The notes under the pieces are model-generated. The model was given only the letters and a program-made list of their open reading frames with translations. It was not told where the DNA came from and made no database searches. Of a DNA stretch of 37,940 nucleotides, positions 26,022 through 33,548 are shown piece after piece (the first letter of the stretch is position 1; every line of letters starts with the position of its first letter). This DNA is from DASQWC01 sp035640475. GTDB lineage: Bacteria; Actinomycetota; JAICYB01. The stretch covers positions 1 to 37,940 of the forward strand of contig DASQWC010000126.1 of assembly GCA_035640475.1 (NCBI GenBank). The letters run 5' to 3'. The translations under genes were made by a program, and so were the position numbers.

Positions 26022-29000
26022 ATGGGCCGCTCCCTGAGTGCGCCCGACGTTCTCGCCGTCGTCGTTGCTCACGCATCCAGAACGAGGCTGCGCGAGACGC
26101 TGCGTTCGCTTCGCGCCCAGACGTTCGGCCGGGGTCGTGACGCGGCCGGTCACATCGAAGTCGTCGTCGCCGCGATCGGCGAGCTCGAGGTGCCGCAGGA
26201 CCGAGATCTCGCACGGGCACGCGTCGTCCGCGTCGACGAACCGGCCGGCTTCGCCGACGTCGTACAGGCCGCGCTCGACCACGTTCCGGGAGCCGAGTTC
26301 GTTCTGCTCCTGCACGACGATGTCTCGCTCGAGCCCGGTGCGATAGCCGAGCTCGTTCAACTTGCATCGACCGATGCCGACATTGCGGCCGTCGGCGCGA
26401 AGCTCGTCGAGTGGGACCGTCCCGAGGTGCTCCAAGAGGTCGGCGCATCGATCGATCGCTACGCCATCAGGCGTTCGGCGCTCGATGCGGGCGAGGTCGA
26501 CGCCGGGCAGCGTGACGACACGAGCGACGTGCTCTTCTGCTCGGACGCCTGTCTGCTCGTTCGCCGGTCCGCCCTTGAGGAGGTCGGCGGGCTGGACGGC
26601 GGCGCCTGGCCCTTCTACGAGGACGTGGATCTGTGCTGGCGTCTGCGTGCACGCGGACACCGCGTCCTCGTCGCCCCGCAGGCACGCGTCCGACACGCCG
26701 CCGATCTGTCGCGGGGACGACGGCTGTTCGACACGACGACGATGCGCGAGCACCTCGAGCGCGGGCGGTTGCGTTTCATGCTCAAGCACTACGCGCCCAT
26801 CGGTCTCGTGGTCTTGTTGCCGCAGATCCTGATCGCGTCGCTCGTGCGCGTCGGCGCGGCGATCGCACGCCGCGAGCTCTGGCGCATCAGGGTGATCTTC
26901 AATTCGTGGACGCTCGTTGCGGGCGAGCTTCCGTCGCTGCTTGCCGCACGGCGACGCGCCGGTCCGGCCCGTGTGGACGACCGCGAGCTGCTCGCGCTGG
27001 CCGGGCGCAGCGCCGTTGCGGATGTACGAGGCGAGCGGGCCGAGTGGGCGTCGAGCATTCTCGCGTACCTCGGACGTCTCGGCGATCGGCTGCTCTCACT
27101 GGCGCGACAGCCGGTCGCCTGGGGCTGGACGGCCGCCGGCCTGGTCTTGGTGCTCATGCTTCGCAACGTGTTGTTCTCCGGCACGTTCGCGCTCGGTGAG
27201 CTCCGGCTTCCGCCGACGCTGTCGGACGCCGTCGCGGATCATCTCGGCCGCGTTCGCTCGGAAGGACTCGATCCGTTCGGGCCCGGATCTCCCGGACTGC
27301 TGTTCGTCGCGGTCGTGCGGTCGGTCGTCCGGAGTGGCGCGCTCGCCGAGAAGCTGCTGTTGCTCCTTCCGCTGTGGCTTGCGGGCACGTCCGGACGACG
27401 GCTCGGCCGGACGCTCGGCCTCCGCGGCGACGGGCCCGGATGGCTCTCGATCGTGGCCGCCGTGAATCCGGTGACCCTCTCGCTCATTCGCGACGGCGCA
27501 TTGGGAGCCCTGGTGCTCTGGTCCGCGCTGCTGTGGCTGGCCGCCGGCTTGCTCGCACCTGCGCCGGTCGGTGAGGGGTTTCCCGCCGTCGTCCGGTTCG
27601 CGGCGCGCTGGGGGCTGGGCTGGGCGGTCGTCGTTGCGCTGCATCCGCCCGCATTGCTCTGGCTCGTCGTGCTCGGTGCGGTTGTCGTCGCGGCATGCCG
27701 CGACGACAACCGCACCGACGATCGCGTCAGGATTCTCACGACCGGTGCCATCGGTTCGTTCGTGCTCCTTCTGCCGTGGTCGCTCGAGTGGATCACGCGC
27801 CGCACTCCGCTGATTGGGCGACCCGGCTGGCTTGTCGACGACGGCGCCGCCGGGTTCGGCCATGCCTCGCTCGGCGGCGGGTGGCCCCTGCTGGGCTTGG
27901 TGCTGCTCGCGATCGCTGCCTCGTTCTTCGTCGGACAAACGAGGACGACGCTTGCTCTCGTCCTCCTCGCATCGATCTCCGTCTTCGCATCGGCGACCGG
28001 GTTGTTCGCGCGGGAGACGTTGCTGACGGTGGCCGGCGTGTCGTCGATGCTCGTTATCGCTGTGGTCGTCCGGCGTATCGCCGACGACTTGACGAGTTAC
28101 GAGCTCGGCGGGCGCCACGCCGCCGTGATCGGCGGACTCGTTGCGATGGGCGTGCTCTGGCTCGGCGGTGTGGTGATCAACGTCGGGCCGGGCACGCGCG
28201 CCCGGACGTTGCCCGCGATCGCGACGCAACGAGAGCAGACGGGCCGCGTGCTCTGGCTTACCGAGACGACCGGCGGGGTGCGGTCCTGGGAGACGCTCGG
28301 CTTCGCCGAGCGGCTCGGCGCCCTTCCGCCGCCGGGCGGTCCGGCCGAACGGCTCGTGACGCGCGGGCTCGAGGCGGCGCGAGAGGAGCGGACGCATCGG
28401 CTCGGCGGCATCCTCGCGCTCGCCGACATCTCACACGTCGTCGCGCTCGATGCACCTTCACGCCGGGGCCTGGACGCACAAGCCGACATTGCGCAACAGG
28501 AATCGCAAGGTGGGGCCGTCGTGTATCACAACGAGGCGTGGCGCGGCCCGGCGATGCTGCTCGCGGCGCCGCCGGCCGATCCGCTGAGCCCGCAGGGTTT
28601 GGCCGACGTCGTCCGCGACCCGCGACGCGTGCCGGTGAAGGGCTGGCCCGATGGACCGATCACCGTCGATCCACCGCGTGCGCGCGAGCGGCCGGACGGG
28701 CAGGTGCTCTACCTCGCGTCGGGTGTTCGCGGCGGCGTCGACATCCAAGCGGGCGGCGGAAAGCTCTCGGCGGCGGGCTCGTACATCTCCGCCGAGGGTC
28801 TTGCGGAGCCCTTCGGCGTGGGGCCGCCCGGAGGGTGGTGGCGGTGGCTCGTCCCGCTCGGGCTCATCGCGCTGCTCCTCCTGCTCGGAGCGTGGTTCGC
28901 AGCGGCCTACGTCGGCGGGCCGCCGATGCCGTCGGCCGAGCTCCTTCCGGACCTCAAAGCGATCGCGCCGCTGCGCTGGGCGTTTGTCGCGGTGCCGGCG

Positions 29001-30230
29001 CTGGTCGTCTTCGGAGCGGGAGTCGGGTGGTTCGGGACGGCGTGGGGGATCGGCGGACCCTTCCTGTCGTCGGCGTGGTACTGCCCGCCGGTCGGAACCG
29101 GCTATACGCAGACGCTCGGGATCGTCAACCCGCAAGGCGACGACGTCGAATACATCGTGCGACCCGACCTTATCGGCCGTCCCGAAGCCGAAGGCCGGAT
29201 TCCGGCAATGTCACGGACGACGCTTCAAATCCGCGCCACAGACGGTGCAGTGGTCGAGTCCTACGGACGACGCCTCGCCGTCGCCGCGCAGGTCGAACGG
29301 CTCGGGGATCGCGACGCCTCTTTGTGTACACGCGCGGCGCGTGAACTCAACGTCTTCCCCGAAGGCGGACGATTCGCAACGCGCGCGCAACCCCGATTGT
29401 TCGAGCGCTACGTGCTGTACAACCCGTTTCCCGATCTTGCGCGTGCGTCCGTGAAGTTCTACACGCCGGAACGGCCGATTGCGCCGCCGAAGCTGCAGGA
29501 CGTCCAGGTGAAGCCCGGGCAGTACACGCTGATCGATCCGGAGGCGCAGGATCAGCCGTACACCAACCTCTCGACTGTCGTCACGGTGTGGCAGGGACGG
29601 GCGATCGTCGCGCGCAGGCTGCGCACGGTCGAGCAAATCTCGTGGTCTCTGCCGGTGAGCGTGCTGCAGGCCGGTGGTGTGCTCAGCCGTGCGCAGACCG
29701 ACAAAGCCGATACCGCGGTCATCGCGGTGAACACGGCGGAGGAACCGGCACGCGTTGCCGTGTTCGGCTCGGCGAGGCGCGGATCCATTCCCGAGGAGAC
29801 GTTCACGGTCCCGGCCGGCGGTCGAAACACCTTCGAGCTCGACGACGTCGCTCCGCGTGCCGCGGAGCTCGTCGTCGAGCTCGAGACCGACAGGCCCGTC
29901 GCACTCGAGTCGCTCGTCGCGCCCGACGACCGCCGCCGCGGCGTGTCGTTGTTGTCGCCCGTGGTTCCCGAGCGCTCCTGGGTCTTCCCGATCGCCGAGC
30001 GACGGGAGCTCGTCGTCGTCAACCCGAACCCGAAGGCCATACGCGTGGACGTCGACCGGATGGGTCCCGGCCCCCCGGTTGCGTCGTTCGTGATCGAAGC
30101 GAGCCGTACTGCACGCATCAAGCTGCAGGGCTCGCGAGGGTTCGGGCTGATCGTCCGCAGCCGCGACGGCGCGTTTACCGCTGCCGTCGTCGGCGGACGC
30201 GGATCGATGAACGGTGTGCCCTTCTCCTGA
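26022..30230 (+). CDS. GT2 glycosyltransferase / polytopic membrane / DUF5719 fusion
   Basis: A 1402-residue protein with three parts. Residues 1-250 are a GT-A family 2 domain: VVVAHASR, LLLHDDVS (metal motif, 98-100) and FYEDVDLCWRLR (base motif near 200). Residues about 255-1000 hold many transmembrane helices around extracytoplasmic stretches. The last two helices are VPLGLIALLLLLGAWFAAAY (near 945) and FVAVPALVVFGAGVGWF (near 988). From about 1012 the C-terminus (SSAWYCPPVGTGYTQTLGIV) matches the DUF5719 beta-rich extracytoplasmic domain. In other actinobacteria, as I recall, these are usually adjacent separate genes near fbiA/manB, so this looks like a fusion. ATG 26022 is 3 nt after the coiled-coil gene. 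Likely role: making and handling a surface glycan. It contains a 46-bp perfect palindrome. Confidence 0.88.
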   Translation: MGRSLSAPDVLAVVVAHASRTRLRETLRSLRAQTFGRGRDAAGHIEVVVAAIGELEVPQDRDLARARVVRVDEPAGFADVVQAALDHVPGAEFVLLLHDDVSLEPGAIAELVQLASTDADIAAVGAKLVEWDRPEVLQEVGASIDRYAIRRSALDAGEVDAGQRDDTSDVLFCSDACLLVRRSALEEVGGLDGGAWPFYEDVDLCWRLRARGHRVLVAPQARVRHAADLSRGRRLFDTTTMREHLERGRLRFMLKHYAPIGLVVLLPQILIASLVRVGAAIARRELWRIRVIFNSWTLVAGELPSLLAARRRAGPARVDDRELLALAGRSAVADVRGERAEWASSILAYLGRLGDRLLSLARQPVAWGWTAAGLVLVLMLRNVLFSGTFALGELRLPPTLSDAVADHLGRVRSEGLDPFGPGSPGLLFVAVVRSVVRSGALAEKLLLLLPLWLAGTSGRRLGRTLGLRGDGPGWLSIVAAVNPVTLSLIRDGALGALVLWSALLWLAAGLLAPAPVGEGFPAVVRFAARWGLGWAVVVALHPPALLWLVVLGAVVVAACRDDNRTDDRVRILTTGAIGSFVLLLPWSLEWITRRTPLIGRPGWLVDDGAAGFGHASLGGGWPLLGLVLLAIAASFFVGQTRTTLALVLLASISVFASATGLFARETLLTVAGVSSMLVIAVVVRRIADDLTSYELGGRHAAVIGGLVAMGVLWLGGVVINVGPGTRARTLPAIATQREQTGRVLWLTETTGGVRSWETLGFAERLGALPPPGGPAERLVTRGLEAAREERTHRLGGILALADISHVVALDAPSRRGLDAQADIAQQESQGGAVVYHNEAWRGPAMLLAAPPADPLSPQGLADVVRDPRRVPVKGWPDGPITVDPPRARERPDGQVLYLASGVRGGVDIQAGGGKLSAAGSYISAEGLAEPFGVGPPGGWWRWLVPLGLIALLLLLGAWFAAAYVGGPPMPSAELLPDLKAIAPLRWAFVAVPALVVFGAGVGWFGTAWGIGGPFLSSAWYCPPVGTGYTQTLGIVNPQGDDVEYIVRPDLIGRPEAEGRIPAMSRTTLQIRATDGAVVESYGRRLAVAAQVERLGDRDASLCTRAARELNVFPEGGRFATRAQPRLFERYVLYNPFPDLARASVKFYTPERPIAPPKLQDVQVKPGQYTLIDPEAQDQPYTNLSTVVTVWQGRAIVARRLRTVEQISWSLPVSVLQAGGVLSRAQTDKADTAVIAVNTAEEPARVAVFGSARRGSIPEETFTVPAGGRNTFELDDVAPRAAELVVELETDRPVALESLVAPDDRRRGVSLLSPVVPERSWVFPIAERRELVVVNPNPKAIRVDVDRMGPGPPVASFVIEASRTARIKLQGSRGFGLIVRSRDGAFTAAVVGGRGSMNGVPFS
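27673..27718. repeat. 46-bp perfect palindrome, no spacer
   Basis: Positions 27673-27695 and 27696-27718 are exact reverse complements (23 bp each, centre at GCATGC). The palindrome lies in the GT2/DUF5719 fusion gene, encoding the segment around VVVAACRDDNRT between two membrane helices, in frame. The next base pair outward (27672/27719) does not match, so the arms end there. Confidence 0.97.
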
Positions 30231-31319
30231 TCACGCCTGGGCCAGCCGCCGTTGCAGATGCTCGCGCTCGGCCGGGTTTTCCGTGAGCTCGAGCGCTCTG
30301 CGAAACGAGGACGCGCTCTCCTGTGACCGTCCCGATCGCCGGAGCAGCTCGCCGCGGGTCGCGTGATAGGCGGCGTAGCCATCGAGCTCGAGCGTCTCGA
30401 GCAACTGCAGTGCGTCGTCCGGGCCGCGCACGTAGGCGACGGCAACGGCGCGATTCAGTGCGACGACGGGTGAGGACGTGAGACCAAGTAGCGCGTCGTA
30501 CAGTTGGAGGATTCTGCGCCAGTCCGTCGCCTCGAACGACGGCGACACCGCATGGACGGCCGCGACAGCGGCCTGGAGCTGATACGGTCCCGGACGCCCG
30601 AGCCGGTCGGCCCGGTCGATGAGCATCACGGCATCGTCGATGGCGACGCGATTCCACGACGAGCGGTCCTGGTCTTCGAGAAGGACGAGCTCGCCGTCCG
30701 GTCCGAACCGCGAATTTGCCCGCGCCAAGTGCAGCCGCATGAGCGCAAGCAGGCCGATCGCTTCGGGCTGGTTCGGCATCAGCTCGACCAGCAGCGAGCA
30801 CAGCCACTCCGCCTCGCCGGCAAGGTCGGGACGCGACGCCGACGACGAGGCCAGGTAGCCCTCGTTGAACACGAGGTACAGCACGGCGAGCACGGCATCG
30901 AGGCGTTCTGGGAGCTCTTCGTCCGGCGGGACGCGGTAGGGGATCTTCGCGTCGCGGATCTTGCGCTTGGCACGAACGAGCCGCTGCGCGATCGTTCGTT
31001 CCGGGACGATGAACGCCCGCGCGACCTCCGAGGTCGACAGACCTGCAATCGTCCGAAGCGTCAGCGCAACCTGGCCGTCGCGCTGAAGCGCCGGGTGGCA
31101 GCACGTGAACAGCAGGCGCAGGCGGTCGTCGGCCCCCCGAGGCTTCATCGACAGCTCCTCGTCGAGCGCGAGGGACGGCGCAAGCTCGCGGAAGCGTGCG
31201 TCCCGGCGCAGCCGGTCCAACGCCCGGTGCCGGGCGGTCGTCTGCAGCCAGGCTCCGGGGTTGTCCGGCGTTCCGTCCTTTGGCCAGCGCTCGAGCGCCG
31301 CGACCAGCGCATCGCCCAC
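30231..31319 (-). CDS. ECF sigma factor, ECF42/DUF6596 type; true N-terminus lies upstream
   Basis: An alternative sigma factor of the ECF42 kind. A sigma2 region (NPGAWLQTTARHRALDRLRRD) is followed by a sigma4 helix-turn-helix (LRTIAGLSTSEVARAFIVPERTIAQRLVRAKRKIRD) and a long C-terminal TPR-like extension (about 150-362). The upstream gene is a DGPF (YCII) protein, the standard ECF42 partner. The only ATG/GTG/TTG available in frame is GTG 31319, but clear sigma2 homology continues upstream in the same frame (ELERVFRREASRL, then GDWDLAEEV) to about 31407. That frame has no start codon before its upstream stop near 31561. The homology begins exactly at the YCII stop codon. Its stop is directly adjacent to that of the GT2/DUF5719 gene. 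Confidence 0.88.
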   Translation of the reverse strand: MGDALVAALERWPKDGTPDNPGAWLQTTARHRALDRLRRDARFRELAPSLALDEELSMKPRGADDRLRLLFTCCHPALQRDGQVALTLRTIAGLSTSEVARAFIVPERTIAQRLVRAKRKIRDAKIPYRVPPDEELPERLDAVLAVLYLVFNEGYLASSSASRPDLAGEAEWLCSLLVELMPNQPEAIGLLALMRLHLARANSRFGPDGELVLLEDQDRSSWNRVAIDDAVMLIDRADRLGRPGPYQLQAAVAAVHAVSPSFEATDWRRILQLYDALLGLTSSPVVALNRAVAVAYVRGPDDALQLLETLELDGYAAYHATRGELLRRSGRSQESASSFRRALELTENPAEREHLQRRLAQA

Positions 31320-31407
31320 GACCTCTTCGGCGAGATCCCAGTCGCCCAGCAGGCGGACGAGCGTCGCCGTCAGCCGCGAGGCTTCGCGCCGGAAGACGCG
31401 TTCGAGC

Positions 31408-31752
31408 TCAGCTCGAGTGGTCGACGACGGGACGCACCTCCAGCACGGAGTGCGGCGAGGGCCACGACTTGGCGATCGCGAGCGCTTCGTCGAGGTCGGC
31501 GCACTCGAGGATCGCGAATCCGCCGATGATCTCCTTGGTCTCGACGAACGGGCCGTCGGTCACGAGGGTCTTGCCGCCGTTGAGCCGGACGGTCGTCGCC
31601 GTGTCCGCGCCCTGGAGCTCCTCGCCGCCGACGATCTTGCCCTTGGCTCCCAGATCGGCGAACCACGCCCCGATCTTCTCGTAGACCGCCGCCTGCTCTT
31701 CCTCCGGCATCGTCAGGCTCGCGTCGCCCGCGATGAGCATCACGTACCGCAT
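31408..31752 (-). CDS. YCII-related (DGPF) protein
   Basis: A small cytoplasmic ferredoxin-like-fold protein of 114 residues carrying the signature TDGPFVETKEIIGGF. DGPF proteins accompany ECF42 sigma factors and are presumed to modulate or be targets of them; no reaction is established. The start is ATG 31752 (MRYVMLIAGD) with an excellent GAGGAGG site about 6 nt upstream. The frame is open to 31833, but the extra residues do not resemble the family. The stop TGA (31408-31410) abuts the point where sigma-factor homology begins one base out of frame. Confidence 0.92.
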   Translation of the reverse strand: MRYVMLIAGDASLTMPEEEQAAVYEKIGAWFADLGAKGKIVGGEELQGADTATTVRLNGGKTLVTDGPFVETKEIIGGFAILECADLDEALAIAKSWPSPHSVLEVRPVVDHSS

Positions 31753-31903
31753 ACCGACCTCCTCGCTTCGGAGCGGGCCGTTCCCGCCCTCATCATGACG
31801 ACGAATGGGAGCCGGCGAAATCGACAACAGCACGAATCATTTTCCGCTTCGGTAGTGCATCAGTTTGCGGTGACAGACTCTTTCCCCCGTCCGCGAGCCC
31901 CGC

Positions 31904-31909
31904 TAGTCT
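31904..31909 (+). promoter_or_regulatory. -10 box for leaderless small-protein gene
   Basis: TAGTCT ends 6 nt before the ATG at 31916. No convincing -35 is seen at the standard distance. No ribosome site precedes the ATG, consistent with leaderless initiation. The 163-nt gap to the YCII start otherwise shows nothing definite. Confidence 0.4.
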
Positions 31910-31915
31910 GGGGCT

Positions 31916-32167
31916 ATGCCAAAGCGGTCAAGCAAGGACATCAACCGAGCGGCTAAGCGCCTGGTAGATCGCGTCACCGGCGAAGCTCCTCCGCAGAGAG
32001 AGAAGAACCCCGCAGCCGTAGAGCTAGGCCGGCTTGGTGGGAAGAAGGGCGGGAAGGCCAGGGCTCAGAAGCTAACCGCCGCCAGGCGCAAGGAGATTGC
32101 TCAACAAGCGGCTGAGGCTCGTTGGGCAAAGGCTAGGCAGGCTGAGGCGCCTCCGGGCGGAAACTAG
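31916..32167 (+). CDS. Small Lys/Ala-rich protein with LGGKKGGKAR motif, unknown function
   Basis: 83 residues, very basic. The centre reads AAVELGRLGGKKGGKARAQK and continues into a predicted helix (AARRKEIAQQAAEARWAK). Small proteins with this Gly-Lys loop plus helix are common in plasmids, phages and accessory regions of many bacteria. Nucleic-acid binding is plausible from charge but not shown. ATG 31916 has a -10 box at exactly leaderless distance. Codon use (aga, cta, ggc/ggg mix) is less GC-biased than in the flanking operons. The end overlaps the convergent protease gene by 35 bp. It probably belongs to the inserted segment at 31.8-33.9 kb. Confidence 0.75.
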   Translation: MPKRSSKDINRAAKRLVDRVTGEAPPQREKNPAAVELGRLGGKKGGKARAQKLTAARRKEIAQQAAEARWAKARQAEAPPGGN

Positions 32168-33092
32168 CCTCGGCAGATTCGTAGATAGGTCCACGAATCT
32201 GGACCCAATACAAGGCCCAGAGTCGCCACACGCACTCCCACTCCCAAGAGTTGGGATCGACGCTGACGACGGGCAGGTGGAGATCCCGTAGCTCCGTAGG
32301 ACCCAAAGACGCGCCATGCGTTGTTGGCTCTTCCTGGAGAGCCGCGACCAGCGCCCCGACAAGTGCTTCACCTTCCTCGGCACTCAGCGGAGTAGTTCGG
32401 TAACTCAGCGCTTGCCGGATCATCGGTGCAGTTCGTGCGAGTTCGGATTTTGCTGCTTGAACGTCGAGCGCTGTGACTTGCGCAAGGAGACTTGCCCAAA
32501 GCGCAGTGAGACTGCGTTCTTCTTTCACTGCGGCCTCGGCCTGTTCCACCGCCATGATGATTTCTTTTGCCGCGAACCATCTATCGCCAATCATCATTTG
32601 GGGGTCTATTGGCCCAAGGTCACTCGTCGGACCTAGCCGGATTTCATCAGCACCGAGTGCTAGAAGCGTGGCCGCGCTCTTTGCTATGTCCGGAACGACG
32701 AGCACGAGCTTTGAACAGCGGCTCTGCAACACACGGATCGCGCGTACCGCCTGCTCGCCGTCGCCGCCGGGTGATCTCAGGAGAAGGTGTAGCTCACGGT
32801 CGCCCTGTTCGTGGAGCAGATGTTCCTCAATGTTGAGGACGAAATCGATATCGATGTAGTCAATAGCGGCCAGGAACTTAGCGCCAGTGACGCTCTCGTA
32901 GGCAGTTATCAGCTCCTGGCGGTGGTACCGATCTGCGTGATGTGCGTGGTAGACAGGACTCTGCTTCGGATGCGGTCGCTGGCCTGTCGGCGCTGCATTA
33001 GACCCCGCGGCGGTAGCGGACGCGGGTTCAGCCGCAGAAGCTTCTCCGCCTCCTTGCGCGCTTCCAGCGCTTCCAGGATTTCCGTCGTCCAC
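32133..33092 (-). CDS. ClpP-fold serine protease, SDH (serine dehydrogenase proteinase) type
   Basis: The core from about residue 60 to 170 matches the SppA/SDH ClpP-like fold. The motifs are LHLLLRSPGGDGEQAVRAI (oxyanion strand), VVPDIAKSAATLLALGADEI with candidate nucleophile Ser139, and GPTSDLGPIDPQ. The region after 170 is helical. There is no signal peptide or membrane anchor, so it is probably cytosolic. The GTG 33092 start has GGGGAG 8 nt upstream, but its first 45 residues are low complexity (G, A, S, P) with about 50% GC at third positions, unlike the rest. An overlapping frame upstream looks more gene-like there, so the N-terminus may be frameshifted. Substrate and partner are unknown. 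Base use suggests acquisition. Confidence 0.75.
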   Translation of the reverse strand: MDDGNPGSAGSAQGGGEASAAEPASATAAGSNAAPTGQRPHPKQSPVYHAHHADRYHRQELITAYESVTGAKFLAAIDYIDIDFVLNIEEHLLHEQGDRELHLLLRSPGGDGEQAVRAIRVLQSRCSKLVLVVPDIAKSAATLLALGADEIRLGPTSDLGPIDPQMMIGDRWFAAKEIIMAVEQAEAAVKEERSLTALWASLLAQVTALDVQAAKSELARTAPMIRQALSYRTTPLSAEEGEALVGALVAALQEEPTTHGASLGPTELRDLHLPVVSVDPNSWEWECVWRLWALYWVQIRGPIYESAEASFRPEAPQPA

Positions 33093-33196
33093 GTCGCAGG
33101 CTCCCCGTCCCGGGGGACGATCTTAGACAAGAGAGTGTCTGGTTCCGTAGCCGGTAGGGGTCGCTTCGCTGCGGCAGTCATGGAACCAGTTTGCAC
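32909..33196 (-). CDS. Overlapping frame at the protease 5' end, possible true N-terminus or small gene
   Basis: A 95-codon frame, GTG 33196 (AGGGG 3 nt before it) or ATG 33181. Its first 60 residues look like real protein (PDTLLSKIVPRDGEPATW, then a charged helix EILEALEARKEAEKLL). Third-position GC over that part is about 80%, against about 50% in the protease frame over the same bases. After about 33010 the protease frame looks better. Either the protease gene carries a frameshift here (real or sequencing), or this is a short overlapping gene. Not a recognised family. Confidence 0.3.
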   Translation of the reverse strand: MQTGSMTAAAKRPLPATEPDTLLSKIVPRDGEPATWTTEILEALEARKEAEKLLRLNPRPLPPRGLMQRRQASDRIRSRVLSTTHITQIGTTARS

Positions 33197-33225
33197 CTAC
33201 CCCCTGACAGGACTCTTGATCCTGG

Positions 33226-33256
33226 GCTTGACAATGCTTGACCGCTCAAGCATAAT
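33226..33256 (+). promoter_or_regulatory. Consensus promoter with three GCTTGA boxes in and around the spacer
   Basis: A perfect -35 TTGACA (33228-33233), a 17-nt spacer and -10 CATAAT (33251-33256). Three copies of GCTTGA are spaced exactly 10 bp apart: direct at 33226-33231 and 33236-33241, inverted at 33246-33251. The last two form an 8-bp inverted repeat (33234-33241 / 33246-33253). The transposase ATG is 6 nt after the -10, a leaderless layout. The arrangement suggests a repressor operator inside the promoter. Confidence 0.7.
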
Positions 33257-33262
33257 GAACCT

Positions 33263-33548
33263 ATGAACACGCTGAGCACTCGGAAGCGAGCGCAGATCGT
33301 CGGGTGTTTGGTCGAAGGCATGAGCATGAGGGCCACGGCGCGAGTCACCGGAGCCGCCTTCAACACGGTGAGCAAGCTCCTGGTCGAGCTGGGCGAAGCA
33401 TGCGACCGCTACCAAGACGAGGTACTTCGAGGGCTCAACTGCGAGCGGATCGAGTGCGATGAGGTTTGGTCCTTTTGCTAGCCAAGCTCAAAAGTTCGCT
33501 GGGGGATCGGCGGGCGGAACGCCAGCCTTTCTGGGGGCGGATGCATGA
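33263..33548 (+). pseudogene. IS1-family-type transposase, N-terminal fragment (frameshifted)
   Basis: The first 72 codons encode an intact helix-turn-helix segment (KRAQIVGCLVEGMSMRATARV, NTVSKLLVELGEACDRYQDE) ending in ECDEVWSFC. This matches the N-terminus of transposases annotated as IS1 family, in which DEVWSF begins the catalytic domain. A TAG at 33479-33481 ends the frame. Moving forward one frame from 33477 gives ASQAQKF and then non-homologous sequence to a stop at 33548. The rest of the catalytic domain is missing, so this is a remnant. It has a remarkably good promoter for a dead gene. No terminal inverted repeats or target duplication could be identified with confidence. Confidence 0.7.

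Noticed and set aside
24675..26789. 704-codon antisense open frame over the coiled-coil gene
   Set aside because: It spans the end of fbiC and the start of the GT2 gene in antisense, is Leu/Arg repetitive, and has no recognisable motif.
31753..31833. Extended N-terminus for the YCII gene
   Set aside because: The extra 27 residues do not match the family, and a strong GAGGAGG lies before ATG 31752.
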